A stretch of 64,000 nucleotides of DNA from Limnoperna fortunei (GCA_944474755.1 OX104122.1:12596641-12660640); one strand, 5' to 3'; shown: positions 12,801 to 23,799, counted from the first letter of the stretch. Numbers and translations: made by a program. The notes: generated by a model not told the origin, from the letters alone.

Positions 12801-14038
12801 TTCTGCATGTCCAACTATATCGGTCATCACATGACTTTGGTCACCTGTGCTATGATCGTAATATGTCGATGCCGATTTACATAGAAATGCACGGGCGTGT
12901 CATATATTTCTGCAATTTGTATTAAAGTTAATCGATAACAAAAAAATGTGCTGCTATCTCGTAAATGTATGATCAATTACCAATATTTTGAGTCCATTTT
13001 AAATAGATATTGAATTGAGCACACCCCTTCCAATTTGATTTGAAAAAATGATATTTTTACCGAAAAATTGTATATGGATACTGTTGAAAAATGTCAAAAT
13101 TTATGTAACCTACCCCACTTGTCCAAGAATAACATAATAATTTTTTGCTTACATAAAAATGTGCTGCCCTTCTGCTTACTAGTATGTTGAAATATGGAAC
13201 TTTAAGATTTTATCTACCAAATGAGATATTGAATTCGGGAAGTAACTTCCAAATTTATTTATAAAATGACCTGATCATGATTTTTTGCAGTTGTACATGA
13301 CTTCGGGAAAAATGGCGATACTGGATGTGGTTTTGGCTGTAAAATTCAAAATATATATAATATACGGGTTTTGTTATATAATTCTTTTGCATCATAAAAC
13401 TAGTGATTTGTCATAATAATGTTCCTTTTGTTATTTTGTATATAATATACAATACAAATAACATCCTGTATCACCAGGGGTATGAAAGCCGGGTGTTAAC
13501 AGGTAGATACCTTTGAGGCCAGTACAAAGGTAATAAAGATAATTGCAGTACCAACCATTTGAAGGAAACAAAATGAATCAGAAACTGAGACAATAGATTT
13601 TTAATCTAAAGTAGACATCATATTGCGCATAGAAACATGTATGTGTATTGTGTCAATTAATCATGTCACTATTATTTTTTCAACTCTGATTTGAGATAAT
13701 ATTGACGAAATTCAATGTATAAGTAATAGTATATGAAGTATATGTACTTTGTCCACAAATGCCATTTGATCAGATCAATTGCACTCTATGTGCAAGTTAG
13801 AAATAACAAATAAAGATATGATTTACATAATAATAGAAATAATATACTTAGTAGAAAGAATCAAACTCAAAATTTAAAAAATGAATTTCTTCTATTCTAA
13901 GTAGGTTATACTTAATTATTCTTTCTGGACAAAATAATTATTTCCTTAAAATTATTCACAACCTTTCTCTTCCAAAATAATTTTGAAATGACAAATTTCC
14001 ACTTTAATTTGAAATTGTTTTACAAAACGAAAGAAACA

Positions 14039-14039
<1 letters not shown>
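9847..14039. other. no gene recognised; one solo transposon end
   Basis: About 4.2 kb of AT-rich sequence with scattered short frames and no recognisable domain. At about 10235-10280 two words of the GGGGACCAATTGAC / CCAGTTGAC type occur, which look like a solo end of the Mutator-like family. A short (AC)n run lies at 10137-10150. Blocks containing ACTTGTCC recur near 10513, 12685 and 13118, but no repeat unit could be defined. Confidence 0.5.
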
Positions 14040-14077
<38 letters not shown>

Positions 14078-14225
14078 GGTGGGGGTATGATATGAATAGG
14101 TAGCTTTTTTCATTGAAAAATATGTCATTTGGGTAGTTGTAAATTATCTAAATATATTCATGCCTCAATTCTCATCTTAAGCATGCTAAGCCTATGTAAA
14201 GCACAGTGATTTTAAAAACAAAGTG
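14040..14225 (+). repeat. dispersed repeat with a 37-base G run (first of an inverted pair)
   Basis: ACAC is followed by 37 consecutive G (14040-14076) and then by a segment that includes 'GCCTCAATTCTCATCTTAAG' and CTAAGCCTATGTAAA. The same order occurs in reverse complement at 22190-22340, also next to a homopolymer G/C run. The long G run is both a G-quadruplex candidate and a place where length is likely to be misread. Confidence 0.8.
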
Positions 14226-14689
14226 TTCCATTAACATCGCTTGATCATTTTGGTAGTGAATGGACTATTTTGCCAATGGGGATGTGTTGTAATAAAATAT
14301 ATGCATAGGTCTGATTTAATAATTCAATATATGATTAGTTCCTGTTTTATAACGTCCGAATAGCATGAATAGGGTGGGTTTTCAAATCACTGTCCGCAGA
14401 CCTGTACCTAAAATTATCCTTAGTTACATGTACTCCCCCCCCCCCCTTTTTCTTTTACATAATAAGGAAATAGAAATGTCAGTGTCGCCCTCTACTATTT
14501 TGTCATCTCCCTGTAATTATCTGGGTCCAGTCAAAGGTAAATTCGGGAACCAGTTATCGAGTGTAAACAGAGTTATCTAACCTAATTATGACCGATATAG
14601 TTGGGTATGTATGTCCAGAATTTCTCCTGGCATAATAATAAATAAATGAAAATACTTCTAACAAGAACTACATGCAGGTAAGTGCATTA
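14226..14689. other. no gene recognised
   Basis: AT-rich sequence with a C13 run at about 14435. No gene seen. Confidence 0.5.
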
Positions 14690-15430
14690 ACATGAACTTG
14701 TAATTTATATGGATTCCAGTTCTCAATATTCAAAGTGGACTTACAAGCATTCAAAGAACCTGACATCACTGTTGAGTTTGATAGCTTGTTCCACTGATCA
14801 TGCTGATCCCCAGTTCTAATTGAAAAAGTACCTCATCTCTGCATTGTCTTACACTGTTTCTTATGAAGTTTTAATGAGCGAGCTCTGGTTGTATTTGATG
14901 ATGCTAAAGTAAAGAGATTCATCCAGTTATTATCAGCAGTACCATTTAAAGCTTTGTACACTGTCATGATGATATTCCAATGGTGGGTATCCCAATGTCA
15001 ATGATTGTAGTCTACTGTCATAACTTAGATGACTTCAATCCTTAACAAGTTTAGTGGCATATTTTAAAACAGATTCCAATTTCTGAATATCTCTTTTAAG
15101 GTACGACGACCAAACACATGTAGCATATTCCAACAATGGCAATGCACAGTTAACTTAAGAATAAGAAACATATCCTGTTCCATATATTGAAGGAGCGATG
15201 AAACAGACATAAAACTCTTTGAGCTTTATTTCACAATACAACTTGTATGTTTTTCAAACTTTAGGTTAGACTCAAGAGTTACTCCAAGATCTGTTTCTTA
15301 GTGTACAGATGACAACCGTCACAACGCAACAAAGTTTAACTTTAACTTAAGTTATCTGATTCGTCCAACATTATTTTATACTGTTTTTTTATCAGGACTA
15401 ACATTTAACAACTTACATTTCTTGTGCATC
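14690..15430 (-). pseudogene. decayed LINE reverse transcriptase, 3' end only
   Basis: Read on the minus strand in shifting frames, the segment gives a run of short blocks in the order expected for the end of a non-LTR reverse transcriptase: a DLGV.L.SNLKFEKH-like block (about 15300-15240), LEYATCVWSSYLKRDIQKLE (about 15140-15080), a SYDSRLQSL block (about 15030), then TVYKALNG (about 14950) and TTRARSLKLHKKQCKT (about 14900-14850). The polymerase catalytic motifs and endonuclease are absent. Several stops and frameshifts separate the blocks, so it is an old dead fragment. It resembles CR1/Rex-like elements in wording, but the clade was not tested. Confidence 0.75.
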
Positions 15431-16035
15431 TAAATGTTTATGAAAACTTGTTTCCGCTATTATTTTAATCCATGGCTTCATACGTGGAAGCACGTACATG
15501 TAACTCTATGCCATCGCATTGCTACACCCAACTGTCTGTACGCCCCAGCATGACCATGCTGACATTTCAGAGGAAGTGAAATGAATTACAATATCGGAAC
15601 AATATCAAATTTCCGGAAGAGACCCACGAAGCGACCGCACAGTTAAAATGTTTAAACATATAATTGGAGAAACACATGTCACAAAATGTAATAAATATTG
15701 ATACATTATTTGTTAGTAATCAAATGGTGTATAGATCTGTGTCCTAATGAGTACAACAGTAACACATTGTTTTTCAAAATATTAGCTTAAACTGTAAAGG
15801 AGAGGTTCTTCTTCCCGGAATGGAGTAGATCTCTTAATGATTCGTAGAAAGTCATTCAACGAATCATTGGTTATACCATTCATTGTGACGTCAAGAAGCA
15901 TGCATGGGTAGCCGATTTGATGCTCTTTATGTTTTTACTTTTCAAGTTGATAGAATTAGTATAGTGAATATAATTAGAAAGTCGAACATTGTGTGTTGTT
16001 TATTCTATAATAACTGTATCCGACACAAACATAAT
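15431..16035. other. spacer before the histone H1 array; CRE-like palindrome
   Basis: No gene is seen. The stretch at about 15838-15900, with CGAATCATTGGTTATACCAT and then TCATTGTGACGTCAAGAAG, matches a piece of the duplicated unit at 25250-25305. It includes the palindrome TGACGTCA. A 108-codon frame starting at 15904 runs into the first H1 copy, but its first 45 or so residues resemble nothing and are probably chance. Confidence 0.5.
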
Positions 16036-16291
16036 TTTTGGATCAATATAGTTGAAAACTGGGGTTTTTCTGCCAAGCCTGTCAATGCCCACTTGAAATT
16101 AGCCTTGAAAGCTCGTGTTAAAAACAACAGGCTTAAGAATTCTAAAGATACCGGCGCATCTGGGTCGTGCAGAATTGAAGTAAAACCTGCCAAGAAGCCA
16201 AAGAAAGCCACGCTAAAAACCCGCCTGTGAAAATAAAGCAGGAAAATTAAAATCTAAAAAGCCAAAAACAGAGAAGAAACCTACATTGTGA
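16036..16291 (+). pseudogene. histone H1-like relic, copy 1
   Basis: Histone H1 binds linker DNA on the nucleosome. The sequence here encodes the last part of the winged-helix globular domain: a NAHLKLALKARVKN block followed by KDTGASGSCRIEV, matching the conserved H1 pattern of ALK-G-V followed by K-TGASGSF. A KPAKKPKKATLK tail follows. A frameshift at about 16225 breaks the tail; after it the reading resumes with KAGKLKSKKPKTEKKP up to a stop at 16289. The first helix of the globular domain and an initiator are missing. This copy keeps the best reading of the six, but it is a fragment and not a working H1. Confidence 0.82.
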
Positions 16292-16400
16292 AAGGTGAAA
16301 TGTCATTTTAATAAAAGTACCATTTCTTATAGTTCAATTTTTACTTTCAATTTGAATATAGTAGTTTAAAAAGCAGAGTTGTCTGACCTGGACTAATTAT

Positions 16401-16428
16401 TGTATGTGTGTGTGTGTGAGTGAGGGAG

Positions 16429-16496
<68 letters not shown>
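16401..16496 (+). repeat. (TG)n microsatellite
   Basis: About 95 bp of TG repeats, interrupted near 16419-16431 by GAGTGAGGGAGAGG. It lies in the spacer after H1 copy 1 and is absent from the other units, which accounts for most of the longer first spacing. Confidence 0.97.
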
Positions 16497-16498
<2 letters not shown>

Positions 16499-16799
16499 GA
16501 ATTGACATGAGTGACATATACGTACAGAAATTCATAAAAATGAGAACGAAGCGAAGAAGACGGATACCCAATTAATGAAGATAACTCAGAGAATCATTAA
16601 GAAAAGAACCACATGTTCAAACCGTCTCAGAACCAGTAGGCATTTCACCCATCTTAGCTGAAAAAGGAAATAGAACAGCGTGAATTATAGACAAACCTGG
16701 AGTAATAGATCGATTGACTGATTTGATGTTTACGTGATGTTTCAGCTACATGCAGGACGAGAACAAGCTTATAAAATCACAAACAATAAATCAATGCTG

Positions 16800-17123
16800 G
16801 AAAGATTGACCAAAGGGCAAAAATTTATAATGTCACTGTTTTCTATGGGATCAACATGACCCACTTTAATTTTGGCATTGATGCCAAGCCAGTACGTACC
16901 CACTTAAAGTAAGCATTGAAGGCCGGTGTAAAGAACAAGAACCTTAAGAAGTCTAAAGATACCGGCGCATCTGAGTCGTGCATAATTGAAGTGAAACCTG
17001 CCACGAACACAAAGAATGCCAAGCTAAAAAGCTGTCGGTGAAAAAAGAGCAGATAATCCATTATCTACAAAGTCAAAGGCAGAGAAGAAACCTACATTGA
17101 TGAAAGGTCAAATGTCATTTTAA
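16800..17123 (+). pseudogene. histone H1-like relic, copy 2
   Basis: It has the same parts as copy 1, with a stop after the THLK-equivalent block (ACTTAAAGTAAGC reads as a stop in the H1 frame) and 'GCATCTGAGTCGTGC' where the TGASGS motif was. The frame is broken in several places. The final part, ending in ATGTCATTTTAA, is shared with copies 3-6. Confidence 0.78.
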
Positions 17124-17540
17124 TAATGGTATCATTTCTCATTGTAAAACTTTTACTTTTAATTTAATATGGTATTTAAAAAAGCAGAGTTGTCTGTCCT
17201 GGAATCATTGTTAGTATTTTATTTTGTGGATGAAATTGACATACATATCATACGCACAGAAATTCAAAAAAATGATAAAGAAGCAGAGAAGACGGATACG
17301 CAATTAATGAAGATAACTTAGAGAATGATTAAGAAATGAACCACATGTTTAAACCGCGTCAGAACCAGTAGACATATCACCCATCTTATTTGAAAAAGGA
17401 AAATGAAAAGCACCAATTATTGACAGACATGGAGTAATAGATCGATTGACTGATTTGATCTTTACGTCCAGTAAGCAGTATTTCAGCTACATGCAGGACG
17501 AGAACAAGTTTATAAAATAAAACAGTAAATCAACTCTGGA

Positions 17541-17852
17541 AAGATGGACCAAAGTGCAAAAATTTAAAATGTCTCTGTGTTCTATGCGATCAACATGACC
17601 CACTTTAATTTTGGCATTGATGCAAAGCCAGTAAATACCCACTTAAAGTAAGCATTGAAGGCCAGTGTTAAGAACAGGAGTCTAAAGATACCGAAGCATC
17701 TGGGTCGTGCATAATTGAAGTAAAACCTGCCACGAAGACAAAGAAAGCCACGCTAAAAAGCTGGCGGTAAAAATAAAGCAGGTAAGCCAATATCTAAAAA
17801 GCCAAAGGCAGAGAAGAAACCTACATTGATGAAAGGTCAAATGTCATTTTAA
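17541..17852 (+). pseudogene. histone H1-like relic, copy 3
   Basis: First of four nearly identical units. The H1 frame reads FGIDAKPVNTHLK, then a stop, ALKASVKN, a small deletion, a damaged GASGS region, and after a shift the tail AGGKNKAGKPISKKPKAEKK up to TAA at 17850. The lysine/alanine/proline-rich tail with SKKPK words is what is expected of H1. The stop and shifts are shared by copies 3-6, so the damage came before the amplification. Confidence 0.8.
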
Positions 17853-18269
17853 TAATGGTATCATTTCTCATTGTAAAACTTTTACTTTTAATTTAATATG
17901 GTATTTAAAAAAGCAGAGTTGTCTGTCCTGGAATCATTGTTAGTATTTTATTTTGTGGATGAAATTGACATACATATCATACGCACAGAAATTCAAAAAA
18001 ATGATAAAGAAGCAGAGAAGACGGATACGCAATTAATGAAGATAACTTAGAGAATGATTAAGAAATGAACCACATGTTTAAACCGCGTCAGAACCAGTAG
18101 ACATATCACCCATCTTATTTGAAAAAGGAAAATGAAAAGCACCAATTATTGACAGACATGGAGTAATAGATCGATTGACTGATTTGATCTTTACGTCCAG
18201 TAAGCAGTATTTCAGCTACATGCAGGACGAGAACAAGTTTATAAAATAAAACAGTAAATCAACTCTGGA

Positions 18270-18581
18270 AAGATGGACCAAAGTGCAAAAATTTAAAATG
18301 TCTCTGTGTTCTATGCGATCAACATGACCCACTTTAATTTTGGCATTGATGCAAAGCCAGTAAATACCCACTTAAAGTAAGCATTGAAGGCCGGTGTTAA
18401 GAACAGGAGTCTAAAGATACCGAAGCATCTGGGTCGTGCATAATTGAAGTAAAACCTGCCACGAAGACAAAGAAAGCCACGCTAAAAAGCTGGCGGTAAA
18501 AATAAAGCAGGTAAGCCAATATCTAAAAAGCCAAAGGCAGAGAAGAAACCTACATTGATGAAAGGTCAAATGTCGTTTTAA
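18270..18581 (+). pseudogene. histone H1-like relic, copy 4
   Basis: Exactly 729 bp after copy 3 and almost identical to it. It has the same stop in the middle and the same frameshifts, with one difference near the end (ATGTCGTTTTAA in place of ATGTCATTTTAA). Confidence 0.8.
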
Positions 18582-18998
18582 TAATGGTATCATTTCTCAT
18601 TGTAAAACTTTTACTTTTAATTTAATATGGTGTTTAAAAAAGCAGAGTTGTCTGTCCTGGAATCATTGTAAGTATTTTATTTTGTGGATGAAATTGACAT
18701 ACATATCATACGCACAGAAATTCAAAAAAATGATAAAGAAGCAGAGAAGACGGATACGCAATTAATGAAGATAACTTAGAGAATGATTAAGAAATGAACC
18801 ACATGTTTAAACCGCGTCAGAACCAGTAGACATATCACCCATCTTATTTGAAAAAGGAAAATGAAAAGCACCAATTATTGACAGACATGGAGTAATAGAT
18901 CGATTGACTGATTTGATCTTTACGTCCAGTAAGCAGTATTTCAGCTACATGCAGGACGAGAACAAGTTTATAAAATAAAACAGTAAATCAACTCTGGA

Positions 18999-19310
18999 AA
19001 GATGGACCAAAGTGCAAAAATTTAAAATGTCTCTGTGTTCTATGCGATCAACATGACCCACTTTAATTTTGGCATTGATGCAAAGCCAGTAAATACCCAC
19101 TTAAAGTAAGCATTGAAGGCCGGTGTTAAGAACAGGAGTCTAAAGATACCGAAGCATCTGGGTCGTGCATAATTGAAGTAAAACCTGCCACGAAGACAAA
19201 GAAAGCCACGCTAAAAAGCTGGCGGTAAAAATAAAGCAGGTAAGCCAATATCTAAAAAGCCAAAGGCAGAGAAGAAACCTACATTGATGAAAGGTCAAAT
19301 GTCATTTTAA
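18999..19310 (+). pseudogene. histone H1-like relic, copy 5
   Basis: 729 bp after copy 4, with the same shared lesions. It differs from copy 3 by only a few substitutions (for example GGCCGG against GGCCAG before the GTGTTAAG word). Confidence 0.8.
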
Positions 19311-19727
19311 TAATGGTATCATTTCTCATTGTAAAACTTTTACTTTTAATTTAATATGGTATTTAAAAAAGCAGAGTTGTCTGTCCTGGAATCATTGTAA
19401 GTATTTTATTTTGTGGATGAAATTGACATACATATCATACGCACAGAAATTCAAAAAAATGATAAAGAAGCAGAGAAGACGGATACGCAATTAATGAAGA
19501 TAACTTAGAGAATGATTAAGAAATGAACCACATGTTTAAACCGCGTCAGAACCAGTAGACATATCACCCATCTTATTTGAAAAAGGAAAATGAAAAGCAC
19601 CAATTATTGACAGACATGGAGTAATAGATCGATTGACTGATTTGATCTTTACGTCCAGTAAGCAGTATTTCAGCTACATGCAGGACGAGAACAAGATTAT
19701 AAAATAAAACAGTAAATCAACTCTGGA

Positions 19728-20039
19728 AAGATGGACCAAAGTGCAAAAATTTAAAATGTCTCTGTGTTCTATGCGATCAACATGACCCACTTTAATTTTG
19801 GCATTGATGCAAAGCCAGTAAATACCCACTTAAAGTAAGCATTGAAGGCCGGTGTTAAGAACAGGAGTCTAAAGATACCGAAGCATCTGGGTCGTGCATA
19901 ATTGAAGTAAAACCTGCCACGAAGACAAAGAAAGCCACGCTAAAAAGCTGGCGGTAAAAATAAAGCAGGTAGGCCAATATCTAAAAAGCCAAAGGCAGAG
20001 AAGAAACCTACATTGATGAAAGGTCAAATGTCATTTTAA
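19728..20039 (+). pseudogene. histone H1-like relic, copy 6
   Basis: 729 bp after copy 5 with the same lesions, and the last full copy. Its downstream spacer diverges (TTTGCCTTTAATTTGAATATGG), resembling copy 1 more than copies 3-5, as expected at the edge of an array. Confidence 0.8.
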
Positions 20040-20387
20040 TAAGGGTATCATTTCTCATTGTTAAATTTTTGCCTTTAATTTGAATATGGTATTTAAAAAA
20101 GCAGAGTTGTTTGTCTGAACTCATTGTATTTTATTTTGTGTATGAAATTGACATGAGCGACATATCATACGCACAAAAATTCAAGAAAATGATAACGAAG
20201 CAGAGAAGACGGATACACAATTAATGAAGACAAACTCAGAGAATCATTAAGAAAAGAACCACATGTTCAAACCGCCTCAGAACCAGTAGACATATTACCC
20301 ATGTTAGTTGAAAAAGGAAATAGAAAAGAACGCATAATAGATAAACCTGGAGTAATAGATCGATTGACTGATTTGATGAGATGGACC

Positions 20388-20471
20388 AAAGGGCAAAATA
20401 AAAAAATGTCACCGTGTTCTATGCAATCAACATGACCCATTTTAATTTTGGCATTGATACACGATTTAAAA
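20388..20471 (+). pseudogene. truncated histone H1-like relic, copy 7
   Basis: It begins like the others (AGATGGACCAAAGGGCAAA), reads AINMTHFNFGID and then breaks off at about 20465, where unrelated sequence and a dispersed GC-richer repeat begin. The 150-codon frame that crosses this junction (20414-20866) is a chance fusion. Confidence 0.72.
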
Positions 20472-20514
20472 AAGAATTAATTAATTCGGGAAAGATAGAC
20501 CAAAGATCAATAAC

Positions 20515-20850
20515 TGTAAATCAACGGGAAAGTAGGGGGGGGGGACATCGGGAACAAAATTTTGAATGCCACTGGAAAAGTATGGAGTATTGGGTAGGTG
20601 CAAAAATGGAGTCTTTTGTAACGGCTTCAATGAGCCTGCTCTTTTTCGAAATCTACAAAAGGGGTCTTTATCGTGCAAGGAGCGTGGCACTCTCCAAACA
20701 CATCACCCACTACTGTCCGCGGCCAGGCTTTCCATATTATGACCTGGCAACCCCCTCACACGAGAGGGTCTCCCCTATCCGCAACCCGGGGACGCGCTGG
20801 GCTGCTCTGTGGGTCGAGCACTGGGAAACTTCCCAGTATGGTCCCAGAAT
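20515..20850 (+). repeat. dispersed 340-bp GC-richer repeat, copy 1
   Basis: The same segment is found at 34105-34452 in the same orientation. Shared words include TGCCACTGGAAAAGTATGGA, GGGGTCTTTATCGTGCAAGG and AGAGGGTCTCCCCTATCCG. It is more GC-rich than its surroundings. Frames on both strands differ between the two copies, so there is no support for coding. The class is unknown. Confidence 0.85.
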
Positions 20851-20871
20851 CTGTTTATTAAATTGACATGA

Positions 20872-22185
20872 GCAATATATCCTTTTTATTAGCAAGTCCA
20901 TTGTTGTAGACGAAAGATCATATATTGTACATATATAAAACTGGATCTTTTTGTCAATAGGAAAATTTGTATCATTCTTAGACTTGTTTTTAAATGAATC
21001 GTTTTTTAATTTGTCGTGACCATAGTTTATAGTTCCTAATTGTCTAAGCTGAAATGCTCATTTAAAAATCAAAATCAGTTATTCCAATATTCTTCAACCA
21101 CTTACCAAGTCCACATTATTGAAAAAATAACTTATAGTTAAGACATAATTTTGTTCAAATTTCATTTTGCTGTGATCCTTCTTTGAGAATATGAACTATT
21201 ATACGTCAAAAATTCACCCATTTTTATTTATCTGAATTTGAACTTTCCCATTGTACTCTATAATGGAGGTTGCAACGTCAAATAATCAGCTATACAATAT
21301 ACAAGAACTCTTTTCGTGTTTAAATATTTATCCCCAAAAGAAATATTATTAAAATAAAAGTAAACAACACCAGATATTATTCTAAAATGCAAATAGCAAT
21401 AATGTAGATTAAATATAAATGCATTTTTATACAATTAAATAATCATATTTTTTTCAGAAAAAATTAAATGATGCAGAAAAACGTTTAATACGAAAATTTA
21501 TCATTTTAAAATCATAGATACTTACTATAGATTGAGCATGAAGAAAGTTTGTTGGTCAAAAACGTTATGCAATATAGTGTTAAGTTTGCATCTTTTGAGT
21601 GTTGTTGAATGCAACGGAGGTAATTAACAGTAAAGGAATGTGAAATAATATACAATGTTAAAAAGTATCCTAAATGATTAAAGTGTGTTTATTATTAAAT
21701 AATACAAATATATATTTGTTTTTCTCTTTGTTGACATTTAGCTGTCTATCATCCATGAATGTACTACTTACGCATGCAGATCGATGCTAAACAGGAAGCT
21801 TTTGTAAAGATAGACGCTAGTCATGATATTTTGTGTTGAAAAACTATATAAACTTATCAAAATTTAATAACTATTCAATGGTACAAGTTAACATTTCGAC
21901 CAATTACGTTCGTAACAAAATAACATCCGTTACGAATAATTTTAGTAAATTTGCTTGCCTTATAGTATATTTTTTTTATTAAATTAACTATTAGAAAACA
22001 AAAATTAGTTGTTGAATTATCATTTTAAACATAGTTTTGATCTTTTTTATATAAAATGTATTTAAAAAATAAAATATAAAATTTGTTTCAATTTCATAAA
22101 CTCCGTTACGGAAATTTTAACACAGTCTTGTATATACGAACAAATACTTAGAGGTTATTATATGGCGATATCTATATCACATCAC
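20872..22185. other. no gene recognised
   Basis: Very AT-rich sequence with no recognisable gene or repeat. Confidence 0.55.
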
Positions 22186-22189
22186 CCCT

Positions 22190-22340
22190 TTGTTTGTAAA
22201 ATCAATGTGGTTTACATAGGCTTAACATGCTTAAGATGAGAATTGAGGCATGGAATATATTTAGAGAGCTAAAAAAGTGACCTATTCGGGCCGCACATCT
22301 GTATTACCCTATATATACCAAGTTACCCCCCCCCCCCCCC
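22190..22340 (-). repeat. second, inverted copy of the G-run dispersed repeat
   Basis: Reverse complement of the repeat at 14040-14225. It carries CTTAAGATGAGAATTGAGGC followed outwards by a C run (about 22326-22340) and GTGTATC. Together the two copies form a widely spaced inverted pair. Confidence 0.8.
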
Positions 22341-22604
22341 GTGTATCACATCTACCTTCTGAAACCCCTCATCTATTAAATGCCGGTAAATTACATCCAT
22401 ATTAACTGAAGATTTGTCGATATAGTCTTCCATTCTCTTTAAATATATTTTCGTCAAAAATATCTCTGATCAATGTCTAAATGTTAATGAAATCATGTTT
22501 ACAAAAATCCTATTTGATTATATGATGCAGCAGTAGTACACATCCACCAGACTGACACATTTGAAAAGGAAATTAGGATTAACATACAAAAATGAAAAAC
22601 GTTC

Positions 22605-22692
22605 TTACCTTGCAGGCATGATTTCCGCAGAGTGGCGAAAACTTGCACAGTTTGTTTTCCTTTTATACACTTCTTGGTTAAATTATGATTGG
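22605..22692 (-). promoter_or_regulatory. candidate TATA promoter, start codon and first splice donor
   Basis: On the minus strand, in order: CCAAT (22692-22688), TATAAAAGG (22667-22659), then ATG at 22619, 40 bp further on, opening ATGCCTGCAAG and followed at once by GTAAGAAC, a good match to a 5' splice donor. Read through, the frame stops after four codons, so it makes sense only if spliced. No downstream exon towards lower coordinates was recognised. The spacing of the parts is what one expects of a small TATA gene, but chance is possible in AT-rich DNA. Confidence 0.4.
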
Positions 22693-22699
22693 TATCTAT

Positions 22700-23189
22700 A
22701 ATATGTTAATTCAATCAACGCCTGTTAAAACGCCCTTCCGACGAAATCGCCTAAATTGACAGGAGGATTACTTGGCGCCAATATATTAAATCGCCCCGCC
22801 CCGCCTATTATATATCTGTTTAAACTATTGTCTTATACAAGAATTGCGACATCTATATTATATGTATCTATCTGACAGTTTCTTAAGCATTTAATATCGT
22901 TCATAAAGTAAACACAACACGCTGTGGCGATACCATAATACAATACTTCAAATTCCTAACTGAGAACGAATGATACGTGTTACAAATTTGCCGATCTTCC
23001 CAATTAAATATCTAGTTTTATTTATATTAAGTATTAAGTTTTTGTTTTTATTTCATAAATATATATATATTTTTGGAATCATCATTCAACCCTTATTTTA
23101 TTTATATCGGCAGAGACATATAATTACATTTTATGGTTTAATGCAAAAGTTTGCGAATATAATGCAATAAATGCGAATAAAAGGAAAAC
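22700..23189. other. no gene recognised
   Basis: AT-rich sequence with a short GC-rich patch (GCCCCGCCCCGCC at about 22793). No gene seen. Confidence 0.5.
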
Positions 23190-23194
23190 TCATT

Positions 23195-23350
23195 GCGTGT
23201 AAACGTAATACGTTTTGCGTTTAAACGCAATGTTTTGTTTCATCGAGTTTTTATATTTGCGTTAATCGCAATAAGTTTTGCATTTAATTGCTAAGAATTG
23301 CACGTAATCGCAATAACTTTTGTGTTTAATTGCAATATTTTTCATTTCGG
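23195..23350. repeat. short degenerate tandem words around GCGTTTAAACGCAA
   Basis: Related words follow one another: GTGTAAACGTAATACG, GCGTTTAAACGCAATG, GCGTTAATCGCAATAAG, GCACGTAATCGCAATAAC, GTGTTTAATTGCAATA. The spacing is about 25-40 bp. They lie directly beyond the truncated end of the first Tc1-like copy and may be part of it. Confidence 0.55.
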
Positions 23351-23795
23351 CGCCTGTACACTTGTATGCGACCATCTCGCTTTTCAAGCTGAAAACGTGA
23401 CTCATCGCTGAACCACATTCTTCTCCAGTTCTGTAAATTCCATACATGAACGGTAGTACACCATCTAACCCTTGGTCGGCGGTGTTGGCGTCTCAGTGTT
23501 GCTCCGACGTAAGGTCTTTTTGCCCGCCCTGATAGCGTAACCGATTGGGTACTGTCTGTGGTGATATACGGCGCACCCCCGGGACGGCGCAACCAAAGGA
23601 CGTTTACAGCCGTTTCTGTTGCAGCAATAGTCCTGTTCCGTTGATGGAATAATCTTAAGTAACGATTCCCCAGTCTCTTGTCTACCGGTAGCTATATTCC
23701 GGGTAGCAGCATGTAACCTTGGCATAGCGTCACCTCATCAGAATTTTATTTTACTAATGCAGTCAAGAAAAGAAATAGCGGGTTGTATACCGTAT
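23316..23795 (-). pseudogene. Tc1-like transposase relic 1 (middle deleted, C-terminus missing)
   Basis: Tc1 transposases bind the element ends through a paired-like helix-turn-helix and cut with a DDE triad. On the minus strand this copy opens with MPRLHAATRNIATG (23725 downwards), loses most of the helix-turn-helix by deletion, then shifts frame to RRPGGAPYITTDS. It continues to WRRMWFSDESRFQLEKRDGR, the motif around the first catalytic Asp of the family (23430-23360). It stops at about 23326, so the other two catalytic residues are absent. At least one frameshift separates the two parts. It cannot encode an active enzyme. Confidence 0.85.
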
Positions 23796-23799
23796 ATCT

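Larger units (their letters stand above)
16036..20471 (+). repeat. tandem array of histone H1-derived units, 729-bp period
   Basis: The word TCTAAAGATACCG (inside the H1-like part) occurs at 16141, 16952, 17681, 18410, 19139 and 19868. The last four steps are exactly 729 bp. The first step is 811 bp because copy 1 carries an extra (TG)n tract. Each unit holds the second half of an H1 globular domain, a short lysine-rich tail, and a spacer that contains TACGTCCAGTAAGCAGTATT, which also occurs as a separate dispersed repeat near 29270. Copies 3-6 are nearly identical, and copies 1, 2 and the stub at the right edge are diverged, the usual pattern of unequal exchange with decayed edges. Confidence 0.9.

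Noticed and set aside
12636..12884. Short frames on both strands near 12.7 kb
   Set aside because: No recognisable domain, no splice context and no conservation that can be judged from one sequence.
15904..16230. Functional 108-residue histone H1-like protein
   Set aside because: The H1-like part lacks the first half of the globular domain, the N-terminal residues match nothing, and the tail is broken by a frameshift.
16347..16571. Protein with a long Thr-His repeat
   Set aside because: Translation of the (TG)n microsatellite.
20414..20866. 150-residue protein
   Set aside because: The frame crosses the junction of an H1 relic and a dispersed repeat, and the second copy of that repeat does not keep the frame.
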